Origin: Arthrobacter sp. N199823 | GTDB lineage: Bacteria > Actinomycetota > Actinomycetes > Actinomycetales > Micrococcaceae | Assembly (NCBI RefSeq): GCF_002929705.1 | Contig: NZ_PJIN01000012.1 | Location: 26,983-90,982 of the forward strand | Length of the DNA: 64,000 nt | Direction of reading: 5' to 3' | Shown: positions 7,214 to 16,224 of the stretch, in pieces | Layout of the letters: each line of letters begins with the position of its first letter | Numbering within the stretch: position 1 is the first letter of the stretch | Position numbers and translations under genes: made by a program | Notes under the pieces: model-generated | Database searches by the model: none | What the model was told of the DNA's origin: nothing | Seen by the model: the letters and a program-made list of their open reading frames with translations, nothing else

Positions 7214-8497
7214 TTACCGCGAGGGGTACATGCGCTCCGGCTCACCGATGTAGAGCTGGCGCGGACGGCCAATCTTGGTTTCCGGATCCTTCATCATTTC
7301 GCGCCACTGGGCAATCCAGCCCGGGAGGCGACCGATGGCGAACAGCACCGTGAACATCTTCTCGGGGAAGCCCATGGCCTTGTAGATCAGGCCGGTGTAG
7401 AAGTCCACGTTCGGGTACAGCTTGCGGGAGATGAAGTACTCATCCGTCAGCGCAACCTCTTCCAGACGCATGGCGATGGCGAGGAGTTCGTCATTGCCGC
7501 CGAGCTTGGCCAGGATCTCGTGAGCCATGTTCTTGACGATCTTGGCGCGCGGATCGTAGTTCTTGTAGACACGGTGTCCGAAGCCCATGAGCTTCACACC
7601 GGCTTCCTTGTTCTTCACGCGCTCGACGAACTTCTCAACGGGCTCGCCGCTGGCCTGGATGTCGCGGAGCATGTTCAGCACGGCCTCGTTGGCGCCACCG
7701 TGAAGCGGGCCGAAGAGGGCGTTGATGCCAGCGGAAACTGAGGCAAACATGTTGGCGTTGGCCGAACCAACCATGCGCACCGTGGACGTGGAGCAGTTCT
7801 GCTCGTGGTCAGCGTGCAGGATCAGCAGCAGGTCAAGAGCCTTGACAACAATGGGATCCATTTCGTAGGGCTCGGCCGGCAGGCCAAAGCTCAGACGCAG
7901 GAAGTTCTCCACCAAGCCCATGGAGTTGTCCGGGTACAGCATGGGCTGACCGATGGACTTCTTGTGGGCGTAGGCAGCCAAAACTGGCAGCTTGGCCATG
8001 AGGCGGATGGTGGCCATTTCAACTTGCTCGTCGTCAAACGGGTCAAGTGAGTCCTGGTAGAACGTGGACAGCGCCGAAATAGCGGAGGACAGCACCGGCA
8101 TGGGGTGTGCATCGCGCGGGAAACCGCCGAAGAAGCCCTTGAGGTCTTCGTGCAGCATGGTGTGGCGACGGATGCGCTGGTCAAACTTGTCCAGCTCGGC
8201 TGCCGTGGGCAGGTTCCCGTAAATCAACAGGAAGGAAACTTCCAGGAAGCTGGAGTGCTCTGCCAGTTCTTCGATGGGGTATCCGCGGTAGCGCAGGATG
8301 CCTTCGTCGCCGTCGAGGTAGGTGATGGCCGACGATGTAGCTGCCGTGTTAACAAAGCCGGGGTCATAGGAGACCGCACCGGTGGTCTTGAGCAACTTGG
8401 AAACGTCGTAGCCGGCATTGCCTTCTACGGCTTCGATGAGCGGAAGTTCAAGTTCTCCGCCGTCATAGCGCAGCGATGCGCTCGTGGAATCAGACAT
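7214..8497 (-). CDS. gltA: Citrate synthase
   Basis: A 427-residue type II (hexameric-type) citrate synthase, which condenses acetyl-CoA with oxaloacetate at the entry of the TCA cycle. Visible signatures are YRGYPIEELA near the N terminus, the active-site block NALFGPLHGGANE (catalytic His), GFGHRVYKNYDPR (second His and Arg) and a C-terminal FYTGLIYKAMG. An AAGGGG sits 5 nt before the ATG. The gene is monocistronic, with its own terminator downstream and 213 bp of non-coding DNA separating it from dapC upstream. Confidence 0.97.
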   Translation of the reverse strand: MSDSTSASLRYDGGELELPLIEAVEGNAGYDVSKLLKTTGAVSYDPGFVNTAATSSAITYLDGDEGILRYRGYPIEELAEHSSFLEVSFLLIYGNLPTAAELDKFDQRIRRHTMLHEDLKGFFGGFPRDAHPMPVLSSAISALSTFYQDSLDPFDDEQVEMATIRLMAKLPVLAAYAHKKSIGQPMLYPDNSMGLVENFLRLSFGLPAEPYEMDPIVVKALDLLLILHADHEQNCSTSTVRMVGSANANMFASVSAGINALFGPLHGGANEAVLNMLRDIQASGEPVEKFVERVKNKEAGVKLMGFGHRVYKNYDPRAKIVKNMAHEILAKLGGNDELLAIAMRLEEVALTDEYFISRKLYPNVDFYTGLIYKAMGFPEKMFTVLFAIGRLPGWIAQWREMMKDPETKIGRPRQLYIGEPERMYPSR

Positions 8498-8710
8498 GGG
8501 GTCCCCTTCATGAGGTGGCCTTGAAAAAGGCTTTGGTTAGTTCAATGCAAGCTTTGCGTCCGCGAGTCACCGCGCACATTGAGGGATTGCCCCATAAAAC
8601 TCAGCACTTAAAGCGTCCGGTGGCCAAGACGGCTACCCTACGAAACTACCGCTTTAAGGGCCTTCGAGACTAATCCTGAGGGCCAAATCGGCACAATATT
8701 AGCGAAAAAG

Positions 8711-9865
8711 CTAGGTTTTTGCGCCGAGTCGACTCACTGCAGCAGCAATACGCTCATCAGTTCCGGTCAGCGCAACCCTGATAAAACCGTGGCCGGCATC
8801 CCCGTAAAACGTCCCGGGCCCGGCTAAGATGCCCAGTTCGGCAAGCCGGCCAATAGTGGTCCAGGTGTCCTCTCCTGCGGTGCACCACAGGTACAAACCG
8901 GCTTCTGAGTGATGGATGGTGAGCCCAAAGGCTTCCAAGGCACCCACCAGTTGCTCGCGACGGGCACGGTAGAGCGCCTTCTGAGCGCTGACATGTGCAT
9001 CGTCCCCCAAGGCCACACGCATGGCCTCTTGCACCGGATACGGCACGATCATGCCCGCGTGCTTCCGGCTGTTGACCAAGTTCGCCACGATGGCACTGTC
9101 CCCTGCAGCAAACGCCGCCCGGTAGCCAGCCACGTTGGACTGCTTGCTCAAGGAGTAAATGGCGAGCAGATTTTCATTCGAGCCACCGTTGACCCGCGGA
9201 TCCAACACGCTCGGAACTGCTTCGCCACCGTTTTCCGGGTCCCAGGCACCCCAGCCCAGCTCGCCGTAGCATTCATCAGATGCGACCACGGCACCAATCT
9301 CCCGGGCCGCCGCCACCAAGGCAGCCAGCTCATCAACGCCGCGCACAATCCCTGTGGGGTTGCCCGGCGAGTTGACCCAGATCAGGCGCACCTTGGCGAG
9401 GGTCTCGGCGTCGAGCTCGTCCAAGGAGTCAGCAGCAACGGAGGTGGCACCGGCAAACACGGCACCCATGTCATAGGTGGGGTAGGCCACGGTGGGCCGG
9501 ACAATGACGTCACCTGCACCAAGACCCAGCAGCAGCGGCAGCCACGCCACCAATTCCTTCGAGCCAACGGTGGGCAGCACATCCTTCGGATCCAGACCAG
9601 GCACGTTGCGGCGCCGAGCAAACCAGTCCACAACGGCCTGGCGCAAGGCCAAGGTGCCATGGGTGGTGGGATAGCCGGGGGCATCGGCCGCAGCTTTCAG
9701 CGCTTCCTGAATCAACGCAGGGGTGGGATCCACGGGCGTGCCGATGGAAAGATTCACCAACCCATCCGGATGCGCGGCGGCAATACGCTGATAAGGCGCC
9801 AGCGCATCCCACGGGTATTCAGGAAGCTGCAAGCCGAAAGTGTGCGGTGCCTGTGCCTGGGTCAT
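8711..9865 (-). CDS. dapC: Succinyldiaminopimelate transaminase
   Basis: A PLP-dependent class I/II aminotransferase of 384 residues that converts N-succinyl-2-amino-6-ketopimelate to succinyl-LL-diaminopimelate. Motifs include NLSIGTPVDPTP, WVNSPGNPTG (substrate/PLP loop), VASDECYGELGW (PLP-contacting Asp-Glu-Cys-Tyr) and YSLSKQSN with the Schiff-base lysine. The open frame extends back to 10024 through fdxA, but the ATG at 9865, only 10 nt after the fdxA stop, starts the family-like sequence. The ferredoxin-dapC order is conserved in actinobacteria such as Mycobacterium and supports the assignment over other aminotransferases. Confidence 0.92.
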   Translation of the reverse strand: MTQAQAPHTFGLQLPEYPWDALAPYQRIAAAHPDGLVNLSIGTPVDPTPALIQEALKAAADAPGYPTTHGTLALRQAVVDWFARRRNVPGLDPKDVLPTVGSKELVAWLPLLLGLGAGDVIVRPTVAYPTYDMGAVFAGATSVAADSLDELDAETLAKVRLIWVNSPGNPTGIVRGVDELAALVAAAREIGAVVASDECYGELGWGAWDPENGGEAVPSVLDPRVNGGSNENLLAIYSLSKQSNVAGYRAAFAAGDSAIVANLVNSRKHAGMIVPYPVQEAMRVALGDDAHVSAQKALYRARREQLVGALEAFGLTIHHSEAGLYLWCTAGEDTWTTIGRLAELGILAGPGTFYGDAGHGFIRVALTGTDERIAAAVSRLGAKT

Positions 9866-9875
9866 AATGGCGCGA

Positions 9876-10199
9876 TCAGTCCTGGTTCTGCGGCGAAAGT
9901 GCCGCGATGAACGGGTGGTCCGTGTGGGTGTTGCCAATCTTGGCGGCACCGCCCGGGGACCCCAGCACGTCAAAGAACTCCACGTTGGCCTTGTAGTACT
10001 CGGCCCACTCATCCGGGGTGTCATCTTCGTAGTAGATGGCCTCTACGGGGCACACAGGTTCACAGGCACCACAGTCAACGCACTCGTCGGGGTGGATGTA
10101 GAGCGAGCGTTCACCCTCGTAGATACAGTCAACAGGGCACTCCTCAACACATGCCTTGTCCTTGACATCCACGCACGGCTGCGCAATTACGTACGTCAC
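9876..10199 (-). CDS. fdxA: 7Fe ferredoxin
   Basis: A 107-residue soluble electron carrier with one [3Fe-4S] and one [4Fe-4S] cluster. The N-terminal cysteines CVDVKDKACVEECPVDC and the second set CVDCGACEPVCP are present. Family members start MTYVIAQPC; that corresponds to the GTG at 10199, which has GAGGAAGG 10 nt upstream. The longer TTG frame is therefore not used. It is cotranscribed with dapC, though no direct role in that reaction is known. Confidence 0.95.
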   Translation of the reverse strand: MTYVIAQPCVDVKDKACVEECPVDCIYEGERSLYIHPDECVDCGACEPVCPVEAIYYEDDTPDEWAEYYKANVEFFDVLGSPGGAAKIGNTHTDHPFIAALSPQNQD

Positions 10200-10296
10200 G
10201 AACCCCAACCTTCCTCAAAGTCTAAAATCCGGCACAATTCGCCACCGGCCCTCCCATTATCCCCCACCGGCGGCGGCCACGCACCTTAGCGCGACC

Positions 10297-10302
10297 TAGT
10301 AT
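10297..10302 (+). promoter_or_regulatory. -10 hexamer, leaderless
   Basis: TAGTAT begins 12 nt before the ATG at 10309. There is no Shine-Dalgarno sequence and no convincing -35. Confidence 0.5.
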
Positions 10303-10308
10303 GAAGTG

Positions 10309-10542
10309 ATGAACACTGCACTGACGCGGCTCACGCAGCTTCCACTGGGCACCCGCATGGTGGTCCGCTACAGGATCGACGGCGGATTAAGCGATGCGTT
10401 GGGCGATCTCACCGCCCGCGATTCCTTCGGCTGCACCATCACCACCCGCTCTGGCACCGTCACCATAATGTACGACGACGTCCAGCTCGCCAAGGCTGTT
10501 CCCCCGCCACCGGCGCCCCGGGCGCGGCGCATGCCGCTGTAG
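10309..10542 (+). CDS. Small SH3-like domain protein (GNAT N-terminal-domain like)
   Basis: A 77-residue protein with LPLGTRMVVRYRIDGG, TDALGD-like SDALGDLTARD, then TTRSGTVTIMYDDVQLAKAVPPPP. This pattern resembles the N-terminal SH3-like domain that precedes the acetyltransferase domain in the Rv0428c/cg3035 group of GNAT proteins. Here it stands alone and stops at the proline-rich linker; no acetyltransferase domain follows in any frame. It may be a free domain or a remnant. It is divergent from fdxA and probably leaderless. Confidence 0.6.
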   Translation: MNTALTRLTQLPLGTRMVVRYRIDGGLSDALGDLTARDSFGCTITTRSGTVTIMYDDVQLAKAVPPPPAPRARRMPL

Positions 10543-10688
10543 CTGTGGCTGTGGCTGTGGCTACGTTTTCTCGATACGCCACTGGAGTTGTGTGCGGTTA
10601 GCCCGTAACAGTGCGCAGTTCCACGAGTGGCGCACCATCACGGGTTAACCAGACGCAGGAGCAAAGTGTGGCAGGGCGCTACTTGTCG

Positions 10689-11177
10689 CTATGTGCGTGA
10701 TTTCAAGATGATATTGACTAGCCAGGCCGTGAGTGGGGTGGCAATGGCAATTCCGTAAAGCCACACGTTGCCCTGCAGGTTACCGGTAATGATTCCCACA
10801 GATCCCAACTGCAGGGACAGCACCCCAGCGGTGAGGTATGCGGCGGCACCGCACAGCACCACAATCCAAGAGCTTTTACTCCACAAGCCCACAAACAGGC
10901 CCACGGACGCCAGCAACAGCAGTGCTAGGGCAGCGCCGAAGGGCAGAATTGTTTGCCCATCGTTGAGGAACCAGGCGTGGCCGTGCAGCGATGTGCCCAG
11001 CAATCCGCTGCCGATCCCTGCCCCGGCAGCCGCGGCCATGATGGCCCAGCGCCGTGGTGGGGGAAGGCTGAAACGAGGCTTGCTCTCCGTTTGGCGCTGT
11101 GTTTTGTTCTCTGGCTGGCGCTGCAGTTGCTGTTCTGGTTTCTGATCTGGTTGCGGCTCGGGCGGGTGCGCGCCCAT
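10689..11177 (-). CDS. Four-helix membrane protein downstream of mshB
   Basis: A protein of about 162 residues. The first 40 residues are hydrophilic and rich in Pro, Gln and Lys. Four hydrophobic helices follow at about 46-65, 77-98, 104-124 and 137-158. Its ATG overlaps the mshB TGA (TGATG), so it is translationally coupled to mshB. A small membrane protein in this place after mshB is common in actinobacteria (DUF6113-like), but no function is established. A coupled GTG 3 nt upstream is an alternative start. Confidence 0.75.
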   Translation of the reverse strand: MGAHPPEPQPDQKPEQQLQRQPENKTQRQTESKPRFSLPPPRRWAIMAAAAGAGIGSGLLGTSLHGHAWFLNDGQTILPFGAALALLLLASVGLFVGLWSKSSWIVVLCGAAAYLTAGVLSLQLGSVGIITGNLQGNVWLYGIAIATPLTAWLVNIILKSRT

Positions 11178-12121
11178 CACTGCGTTAGATAAATATCGGC
11201 AGCAGGAACGGCCACAAATTCCTCGACAGCGGAAATGTCTTTCCAGACGTCGTCGGAGAGTGCATAGCGTTCACCCTCCACGGTGATCTGGGTCCGGTGG
11301 GCTGCCATGGCGGCCGTCTTAGCTGCCAGATCCCCCACAACCTGCAGCCGCGGGGTGTCAGCATCCAGTGCCCGCTCAGGCCTGTCACTGACAATCGTGT
11401 AGACAGTGGGAACCTTCCAGCCGGTCACCACAACCGCGGCGTGTGCAGGCCCGGCGTTGGCTGGCCCTGCGGTTGCTGCCAGCCGGAGCGCGGCCAGGGT
11501 GAGCTCATGAGTGCGCACATGATCAGGATGTCCGTAGCCGCCGTCTGCCGCGTAGGTGATCACCATGTCCGGGCGCAGCTCTCGGATAGCATGCGCCAAT
11601 AATTCGGCGGTCTCAGCCAGGGGCGCCCTGGAGAATGATCCCGGAAGCACCGTATCCGCCGCCATTGCGCGGCCGTCAGGTCCCCACTGCATTCCCGAAT
11701 CACGGAAGGTCACTTCTCCGCTGTCCGTCGCGGTAGCTCCTTGACCCAACCAGATGTGCTCGCGCACCCCCAGTGCGGCCAAAGCCGCCGCCAACTCGCG
11801 TTCACGTTCCATTGCCAGCCCGGCTCCCGGTGCCGATTCCCCCTCAGCGAAGGGTCCGCCGTCGTCCGGGCCCGCAGCCATGGCGTCTGTGGCCAGCGGG
11901 ATCGCCGCGTCCCCAGTTTTGACTTCCAGATGCGCCAACTCGGGCGGGATGACCTCGCCAAGTTCCCCGCGTGTGCAGGTCACAAGGACAACTCGGGCAC
12001 CAGCGGCCGCCGAAGCAGCCATGGTGGCGCCGGTGACAATGGTTTCGTCATCTGGGTGGGCATGCACAAAGAGCATGGTGGCCTTGGGTCCGGTGCCGGG
12101 CAACAAAGTAGTTGATTCCAT
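11177..12121 (-). CDS. mshB: N-acetyl-1-D-myo-inositol-2-amino-2-deoxy-alpha-D-glucopyranoside deacetylase
   Basis: A LmbE-type zinc deacetylase of 314 residues for the second step of mycothiol synthesis, releasing acetate from GlcNAc-inositol. The metal-binding FVHAHPDDE block lies near residue 20 and the second ligand block YGHPDHVRTHE in the middle. The C-terminal TQITVEGERYALSDDVW part is typical of MshB rather than the mycothiol conjugate amidase Mca, and the adjacent coupled membrane gene supports MshB. The promoter is predicted to be leaderless. Confidence 0.92.
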   Translation of the reverse strand: MESTTLLPGTGPKATMLFVHAHPDDETIVTGATMAASAAAGARVVLVTCTRGELGEVIPPELAHLEVKTGDAAIPLATDAMAAGPDDGGPFAEGESAPGAGLAMERERELAAALAALGVREHIWLGQGATATDSGEVTFRDSGMQWGPDGRAMAADTVLPGSFSRAPLAETAELLAHAIRELRPDMVITYAADGGYGHPDHVRTHELTLAALRLAATAGPANAGPAHAAVVVTGWKVPTVYTIVSDRPERALDADTPRLQVVGDLAAKTAAMAAHRTQITVEGERYALSDDVWKDISAVEEFVAVPAADIYLTQ

Positions 12122-12127
12122 GTGTCC

Positions 12128-12133
12128 AATCTA
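12128..12133 (-). promoter_or_regulatory. -10 hexamer of mshB, leaderless
   Basis: TAGATT on the minus strand begins 12 nt before the mshB ATG; the six bases between are GGACAC. No Shine-Dalgarno sequence. Confidence 0.55.
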
Positions 12134-12197
12134 CCTGTTCGCGGCCAGCACCCCCTAGAGCCCACAGCTATCCCTGCCAAGAGTGAGAAAACCCGTT

Positions 12198-12242
12198 AAA
12201 AAAGGCCGGCACAGATGAACTAAAAGTCCATCTGTGCCGGCC
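12198..12242 (-). terminator. Terminator of the oligopeptide ABC operon
   Basis: A perfect 14-bp stem, GGCCGGCACAGATG with CATCTGTGCCGGCC, 11-nt loop, followed on the minus strand by six T. It lies 24 bp after the stop of the ATPase gene. Confidence 0.92.
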
Positions 12243-12265
12243 GTGAAGCAAGGAAATGCTAGAAA

Positions 12266-14071
12266 CTACACCAGGAGCGAGGCTCCAGGAATGGCGCTGA
12301 GCAGATCCTGCGTGTAACGCTGCTGCGGGTTGTTGAAGACCTCATCCGTGGTGGCTTGCTCCACGAGACGGCCCTTCTGCATGACGGAGACGTCATCGGC
12401 GATCTGGCGAACAACGGCCAGATCGTGGGTGATGAACAGGTATGTCAAGCCCAATTCTTCCTGCAGTTCGTTGAGCAGGTTCAACACCTGTGCCTGCACC
12501 AAAACATCCAACGCCGAGACGGCCTCATCACAGATGATCACATCCGGGTTCAGTGCCAGGGCACGCGCGATGGCGATACGCTGACGCTGACCGCCGGAGA
12601 GCTCGTTCGGGAAGCGCTGCATGGTGGAGGCAGGCATGGAAACCTGATCCAACAGTTCGCGGACCTTCTTTTCACGCGACTTGGCATCGCCGATCTTGTG
12701 GATCTTGAGCGGCTCTTCGATGGTGCGGTAAATGTTGAACATCGGATCCAGAGAACCGTAAGGATCCTGGAAGATGGGCTGCACGCGACGGCGGAAATTG
12801 AACAGCGCCTTGCCCTTTAGCGAGGTCACATCCACTCCGTCGAAGCTAATGCTGCCCTCAGTGGGCGCCAACAAGCTCAGCGCCATCTGTGCCACGGTGG
12901 ACTTGCCGGAACCCGACTCCCCCACAATCGCCATGGTGGTGCCGCGCTTCACGTTGATGGAGACATCATCCACGGCCTTGAAATCAGTGGACTTGCCCAG
13001 TGCGCCGCGAAGCTTAAACACCTTGGTCAGGTTCTTGATTTCCAGGATCGTGTCGCCACGGCCTGCAGGGGTGTGGCTCTTGATGCCGCCCGTGTGAGCA
13101 GCCTTCTCCGCGTGTGCGGCCTGTTCGACCTTTTCAACTTTGAGCACGTCTGCTTGATCCGTGACCTCGACGGTCCCGGCAGCGGCGGCAGCAGCCAAAG
13201 CCTCCTTGGCTTTGCCGGACTGCAAACGCTTGGAAGCGAGCGACGGCGCCGAGTTCACCAAACGCTGTGTGTACGGGTGCTGCGGGTTGCGCAGGATCTC
13301 CAGTGCGGGACCCGATTCAACCACCTGCCCCTTGTACATCACCACGAGCTTTTCAGCCCGCTCGGCGGCCAATCCGAGGTCGTGGGTGATCAACAGCACG
13401 GCCGTGTTCAGCTCGGTGGTCATGCGGTCCAGGTGGTCAAGGATCTGACCCTGCACCGTGACATCAAGAGCCGACGTGGGCTCATCCGCGATCAGCAGGC
13501 GCGGGCGGCATGCCAAACCAATGGCGATCAACGCACGCTGACGCATACCACCAGAGAATTCGTGCGGGAATTGCTTGGCTCGCACTGCAGCATCAGGCAG
13601 ACCAGCCTCGGAGAGCACCTCGGCGACGCGTTCGTTGGCGTTGGAACCAGCCAAACCGTTCGCCTTCAACGTCTCCTTCACCTGGAAGCCAATCTTCCAC
13701 ACAGGGTTCAGGTTGGACATGGGGTCCTGGGGAACCATGCCAATGGAGTTTCCGCGCAACTCGATGATGCGCTTCTCGCTGGCGTGAGTAATATCCTCGC
13801 CATCGAAAATGATCTGCCCGCCGCTGACCCGACCATTCGAGGGCAACAGACCAATGGCTGCAAGTGCCGTGGTGGACTTGCCCGATCCGGACTCACCCAC
13901 AATGGCCACTGTTTCACCAGGCATCACGGTGAGGTGCGCGTTGCGCACCGCGTTGACCGGGCCACCTTGTGTGTCGAATGTGATGGCCAGGTTTTTGATT
14001 TCCAGCAGCGGTGCATCCGCATCCCGTGAAGCGGCTGCATTCATAGAGGTGTTTCTTTCATTCAATGACAT
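12266..14071 (-). CDS. Oligopeptide ABC transporter, fused OppD-OppF ATPase
   Basis: A 601-residue protein with two complete ABC ATPase domains in one chain. The first (about 15-275) has Walker A GESGSGKS, signature LSGG-like FSGGMRQRALI and Walker B LLIADEPTSALD. The second (about 345-600) has GESGSGKS, ELSGGQRQRIAIARAL and VIICDEAVSALD. Each domain has the C-terminal HPYTQRLV or RYTQDLL tail typical of OppD and OppF. The acidic/alanine-rich linker at about 275-335 joins them. It powers the two permeases encoded 5 bp upstream. The ATG at 14071 or one at 14044 could be the start. Confidence 0.93.
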   Translation of the reverse strand: MSLNERNTSMNAAASRDADAPLLEIKNLAITFDTQGGPVNAVRNAHLTVMPGETVAIVGESGSGKSTTALAAIGLLPSNGRVSGGQIIFDGEDITHASEKRIIELRGNSIGMVPQDPMSNLNPVWKIGFQVKETLKANGLAGSNANERVAEVLSEAGLPDAAVRAKQFPHEFSGGMRQRALIAIGLACRPRLLIADEPTSALDVTVQGQILDHLDRMTTELNTAVLLITHDLGLAAERAEKLVVMYKGQVVESGPALEILRNPQHPYTQRLVNSAPSLASKRLQSGKAKEALAAAAAAGTVEVTDQADVLKVEKVEQAAHAEKAAHTGGIKSHTPAGRGDTILEIKNLTKVFKLRGALGKSTDFKAVDDVSINVKRGTTMAIVGESGSGKSTVAQMALSLLAPTEGSISFDGVDVTSLKGKALFNFRRRVQPIFQDPYGSLDPMFNIYRTIEEPLKIHKIGDAKSREKKVRELLDQVSMPASTMQRFPNELSGGQRQRIAIARALALNPDVIICDEAVSALDVLVQAQVLNLLNELQEELGLTYLFITHDLAVVRQIADDVSVMQKGRLVEQATTDEVFNNPQQRYTQDLLSAIPGASLLV

Positions 14072-14076
14072 AGCCG

Positions 14077-15084
14077 TTACCGCTTCCTAGCTTTGGGATC
14101 CAGCGCATCACGCAAGGCGTCACCGAGCATGATGAAGCTAAGAACGGCGATTGACAGAGCAACAGCCGGCCACAGCAGCACTGAAGGGTTATTGCGAACC
14201 TGCGGCTGAGCAGAAGAAATATCATTTCCCCAGGACATGATGGACGGTGGCAGACCCAGGCCCAAGAACGACAGGGTTGCCTCGGCCACAATAAAGGTAC
14301 CTAGTGAAATACTGGCGACCACAATAATCGGTGCCAGTGAGTTGGGGATCACGTGCTTGACCAGCGCGCTGAAACGGGAAAGTCCCAACGCCTTGGAGGC
14401 CGTCACATAGTCAGCATTGCGGTTTTCAATCACAGCACCACGGGTGATGCGGGCAATCTGTGGCCAACCGAAGATGACCAAGACTAAGACCACAGTCCAA
14501 ATACTGCGGTTGTCCCGGAAGGCCGGCAGCTGCATCATGACGATGGCGCCGAGGATCAGCGGCAAAGCGAAGAAAATATCGCCCAGGCGGGCCAAGATGG
14601 CATCCAGCCAGCCACCGTAGTAGCCAGCTAGGGCGCCCATGGTGCCACCGATGATGAGCACACCAATGGTGGTGAAAATGCCCACCATCAATGAGGCCCG
14701 GGTGCCATGAATCATGCGCGCATACACGTCACAGCCCTGTAGATTAAAGCCCAAGGGATGCCCCGCGCGGGGTCCTTCTGCGGAGTCTGCCAACGGACAG
14801 CTGGTGGGGTCCACGCTGGAAAACCACTGCGGGGCAATTGCCACAACAATGACGAGCAGGATCAGAAGTGCTGAAATGATGAACAGTGGCTGCTTGCGCA
14901 GATTGCGCCACGCCTCTGCCCACAGGCTCAGCGGGGCTCCACCCTCAGACACGGAGTCAACAGCGGCCAGAGGGGTTTCCTCGAGCGGTGCAACAAAGTG
15001 CTCAATCACGCGAGTCGATTTTTTGCCGAGGCGCGGGGTTACCGGAATCCTCGGTTCATTTTCAGGTGTCAGCTTCTCAGACAT
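14077..15084 (-). CDS. Peptide ABC transporter permease, OppC/DppC type
   Basis: A 335-residue inner-membrane permease with about six helices, an N-terminal cytoplasmic extension (to about residue 70) and the periplasmic-side loop DPTSCPLADSAEGPRAGH-like with LGFNLQGCDVYARM. The EAA loop is ASKALGLSRFSALVKHVIPN, which contacts the ATPase. The ATG at 15084 overlaps the end of the OppB-type gene by 8 bp; the longer frame to 15165 is the other gene read out of frame. It forms the channel with the OppB subunit. Confidence 0.92.
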   Translation of the reverse strand: MSEKLTPENEPRIPVTPRLGKKSTRVIEHFVAPLEETPLAAVDSVSEGGAPLSLWAEAWRNLRKQPLFIISALLILLVIVVAIAPQWFSSVDPTSCPLADSAEGPRAGHPLGFNLQGCDVYARMIHGTRASLMVGIFTTIGVLIIGGTMGALAGYYGGWLDAILARLGDIFFALPLILGAIVMMQLPAFRDNRSIWTVVLVLVIFGWPQIARITRGAVIENRNADYVTASKALGLSRFSALVKHVIPNSLAPIIVVASISLGTFIVAEATLSFLGLGLPPSIMSWGNDISSAQPQVRNNPSVLLWPAVALSIAVLSFIMLGDALRDALDPKARKR

Positions 15085-16003
15085 AGCGAATCCTCGGATC
15101 AAGCACGGCGTACAAAAGATCAACAACAAGGTTGGCCACCACAAACACGATGACAAGGATGCCAACCACGGCTACGACCGTGGCACTCTCGCCCTTCAGA
15201 ATGGCCTTATACAACAGGTTGCCGATACCGGGCACGTTGAAAATACCTTCGGTGACAATGGCACCGCCCATAAGCGAGCCTAGGTCGGCACCAAGGAAGG
15301 TCACCACGGGAATCAGTGAGTTACGCAGAATATGCACAACCACCACTCGGCGACGACTCAAGCCTTTGGCTGTAGCCGTCCGGACATAGTCGGCATTCAT
15401 GTTCTCGCTGATGGAAGCCCGTGTCAACCGGATGACATAGGCCAGGGAAACAAGTCCCAACACCACGGCCGGCAGAATCAATTCATTCCAAGGCGCAGAA
15501 CCGCTGACGGTGGGCTTCGCCCAGCCCAGCTGAACACCAACAACAAGCTGCAATACGAAGCCGAGCACGAAGGTCGGAACAGCGATTACGAGCAGGGAAG
15601 CAACTAGGACAGTGCTGTCGAACAGCTTGCCCTTGCGCAGGCCAGCGATGACACCGAACAGCACACCAAAGAAGGCCTCAAAGACCAAAGCCATAATGGC
15701 CAGGCGCGCAGTGACGGGGTAGGCCCGGGCAATAACGGCCGCGACTTCCTGGCCGGAGAAGGTCTGACCCAGGTTCATCGTGACGAGGTTTTTCAAGTAC
15801 AAGCCGTATTGGATCCAGAAGGGCTGGTCCAAGTTGTACTGGGCCCTAAGAGCTGCCTCAACGGCAGGAGCCATGGGCTTGCCGCCGGAAAGTGCGGCGA
15901 TAGGGTCACCCGGTGTAGCAAACACCAGGAAGTAGACCAGAAGAGTTGCCCCGAAGAACACGGGAATCAACTGTAAGAAACGACGGAGCGTAAACATGAC
16001 CAT
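15077..16003 (-). CDS. Peptide ABC transporter permease, OppB/DppB type
   Basis: A 308-residue permease with six helices. It starts with the family-typical MFTLRRFLQLIPVFFGATLLVYFL and has the GDPI block (ATPGDPIAAL), the EAA loop TATAKGLSRRRVVVVHILRN and the end VDLLYAVLDPRIRYV. It pairs with the OppC-type permease, whose start overlaps it. ATG codons at 16003 and 15997 are both possible. It is separated from the binding-protein gene upstream by 221 bp that contain a terminator-like hairpin. Confidence 0.93.
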   Translation of the reverse strand: MVMFTLRRFLQLIPVFFGATLLVYFLVFATPGDPIAALSGGKPMAPAVEAALRAQYNLDQPFWIQYGLYLKNLVTMNLGQTFSGQEVAAVIARAYPVTARLAIMALVFEAFFGVLFGVIAGLRKGKLFDSTVLVASLLVIAVPTFVLGFVLQLVVGVQLGWAKPTVSGSAPWNELILPAVVLGLVSLAYVIRLTRASISENMNADYVRTATAKGLSRRRVVVVHILRNSLIPVVTFLGADLGSLMGGAIVTEGIFNVPGIGNLLYKAILKGESATVVAVVGILVIVFVVANLVVDLLYAVLDPRIRYV

Positions 16004-16159
16004 TACGGAGTCACCACGCCCTGCCGCCGAAGGTACATCTCATTCATGTAATTACCTGTTCACTAGCTGTCTGTGCGGGAACAAAGAACCGGCCTGTAGG
16101 TCTGAAACTTTGACATCGCCCAAACGCATTGTATGTGTGCCTAAGAAAACTGTGGTTAA

Positions 16160-16199
16160 AACACCAAAATAGGGGAACCCGGTTTAAGGCCGGATCCCC
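16160..16199 (-). terminator. Attenuator-like hairpin after the binding-protein gene
   Basis: On the minus strand GGGGATCCGG, a short loop, then CCGGGTTCCCC can pair with one bulge, and a T-rich stretch (CTATTTTGGTGTTTT) follows. It begins about 25 bp after the stop of the binding-protein gene and before the permease genes of the same operon. Partial termination here would give more binding protein than permease. Confidence 0.6.
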
Positions 16200-16224
16200 C
16201 TACTTCGTGCCGGAACTTATGTTC

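Noticed and set aside
7123-7272. N-terminal extension of the small membrane protein
   Set aside because: The extension would be encoded by the gltA terminator and the end of gltA.
8909-9910. 333-codon plus-strand frame over dapC
   Set aside because: Antisense shadow; dapC has clear motifs on the minus strand.
13073-14029. 318-codon plus-strand frame over the OppDF ATPase
   Set aside because: Antisense shadow of a gene with all ABC motifs.
12266-14071. Two separate oppD and oppF genes
   Set aside because: The frame is continuous through the linker; a fused protein is normal in actinobacteria.
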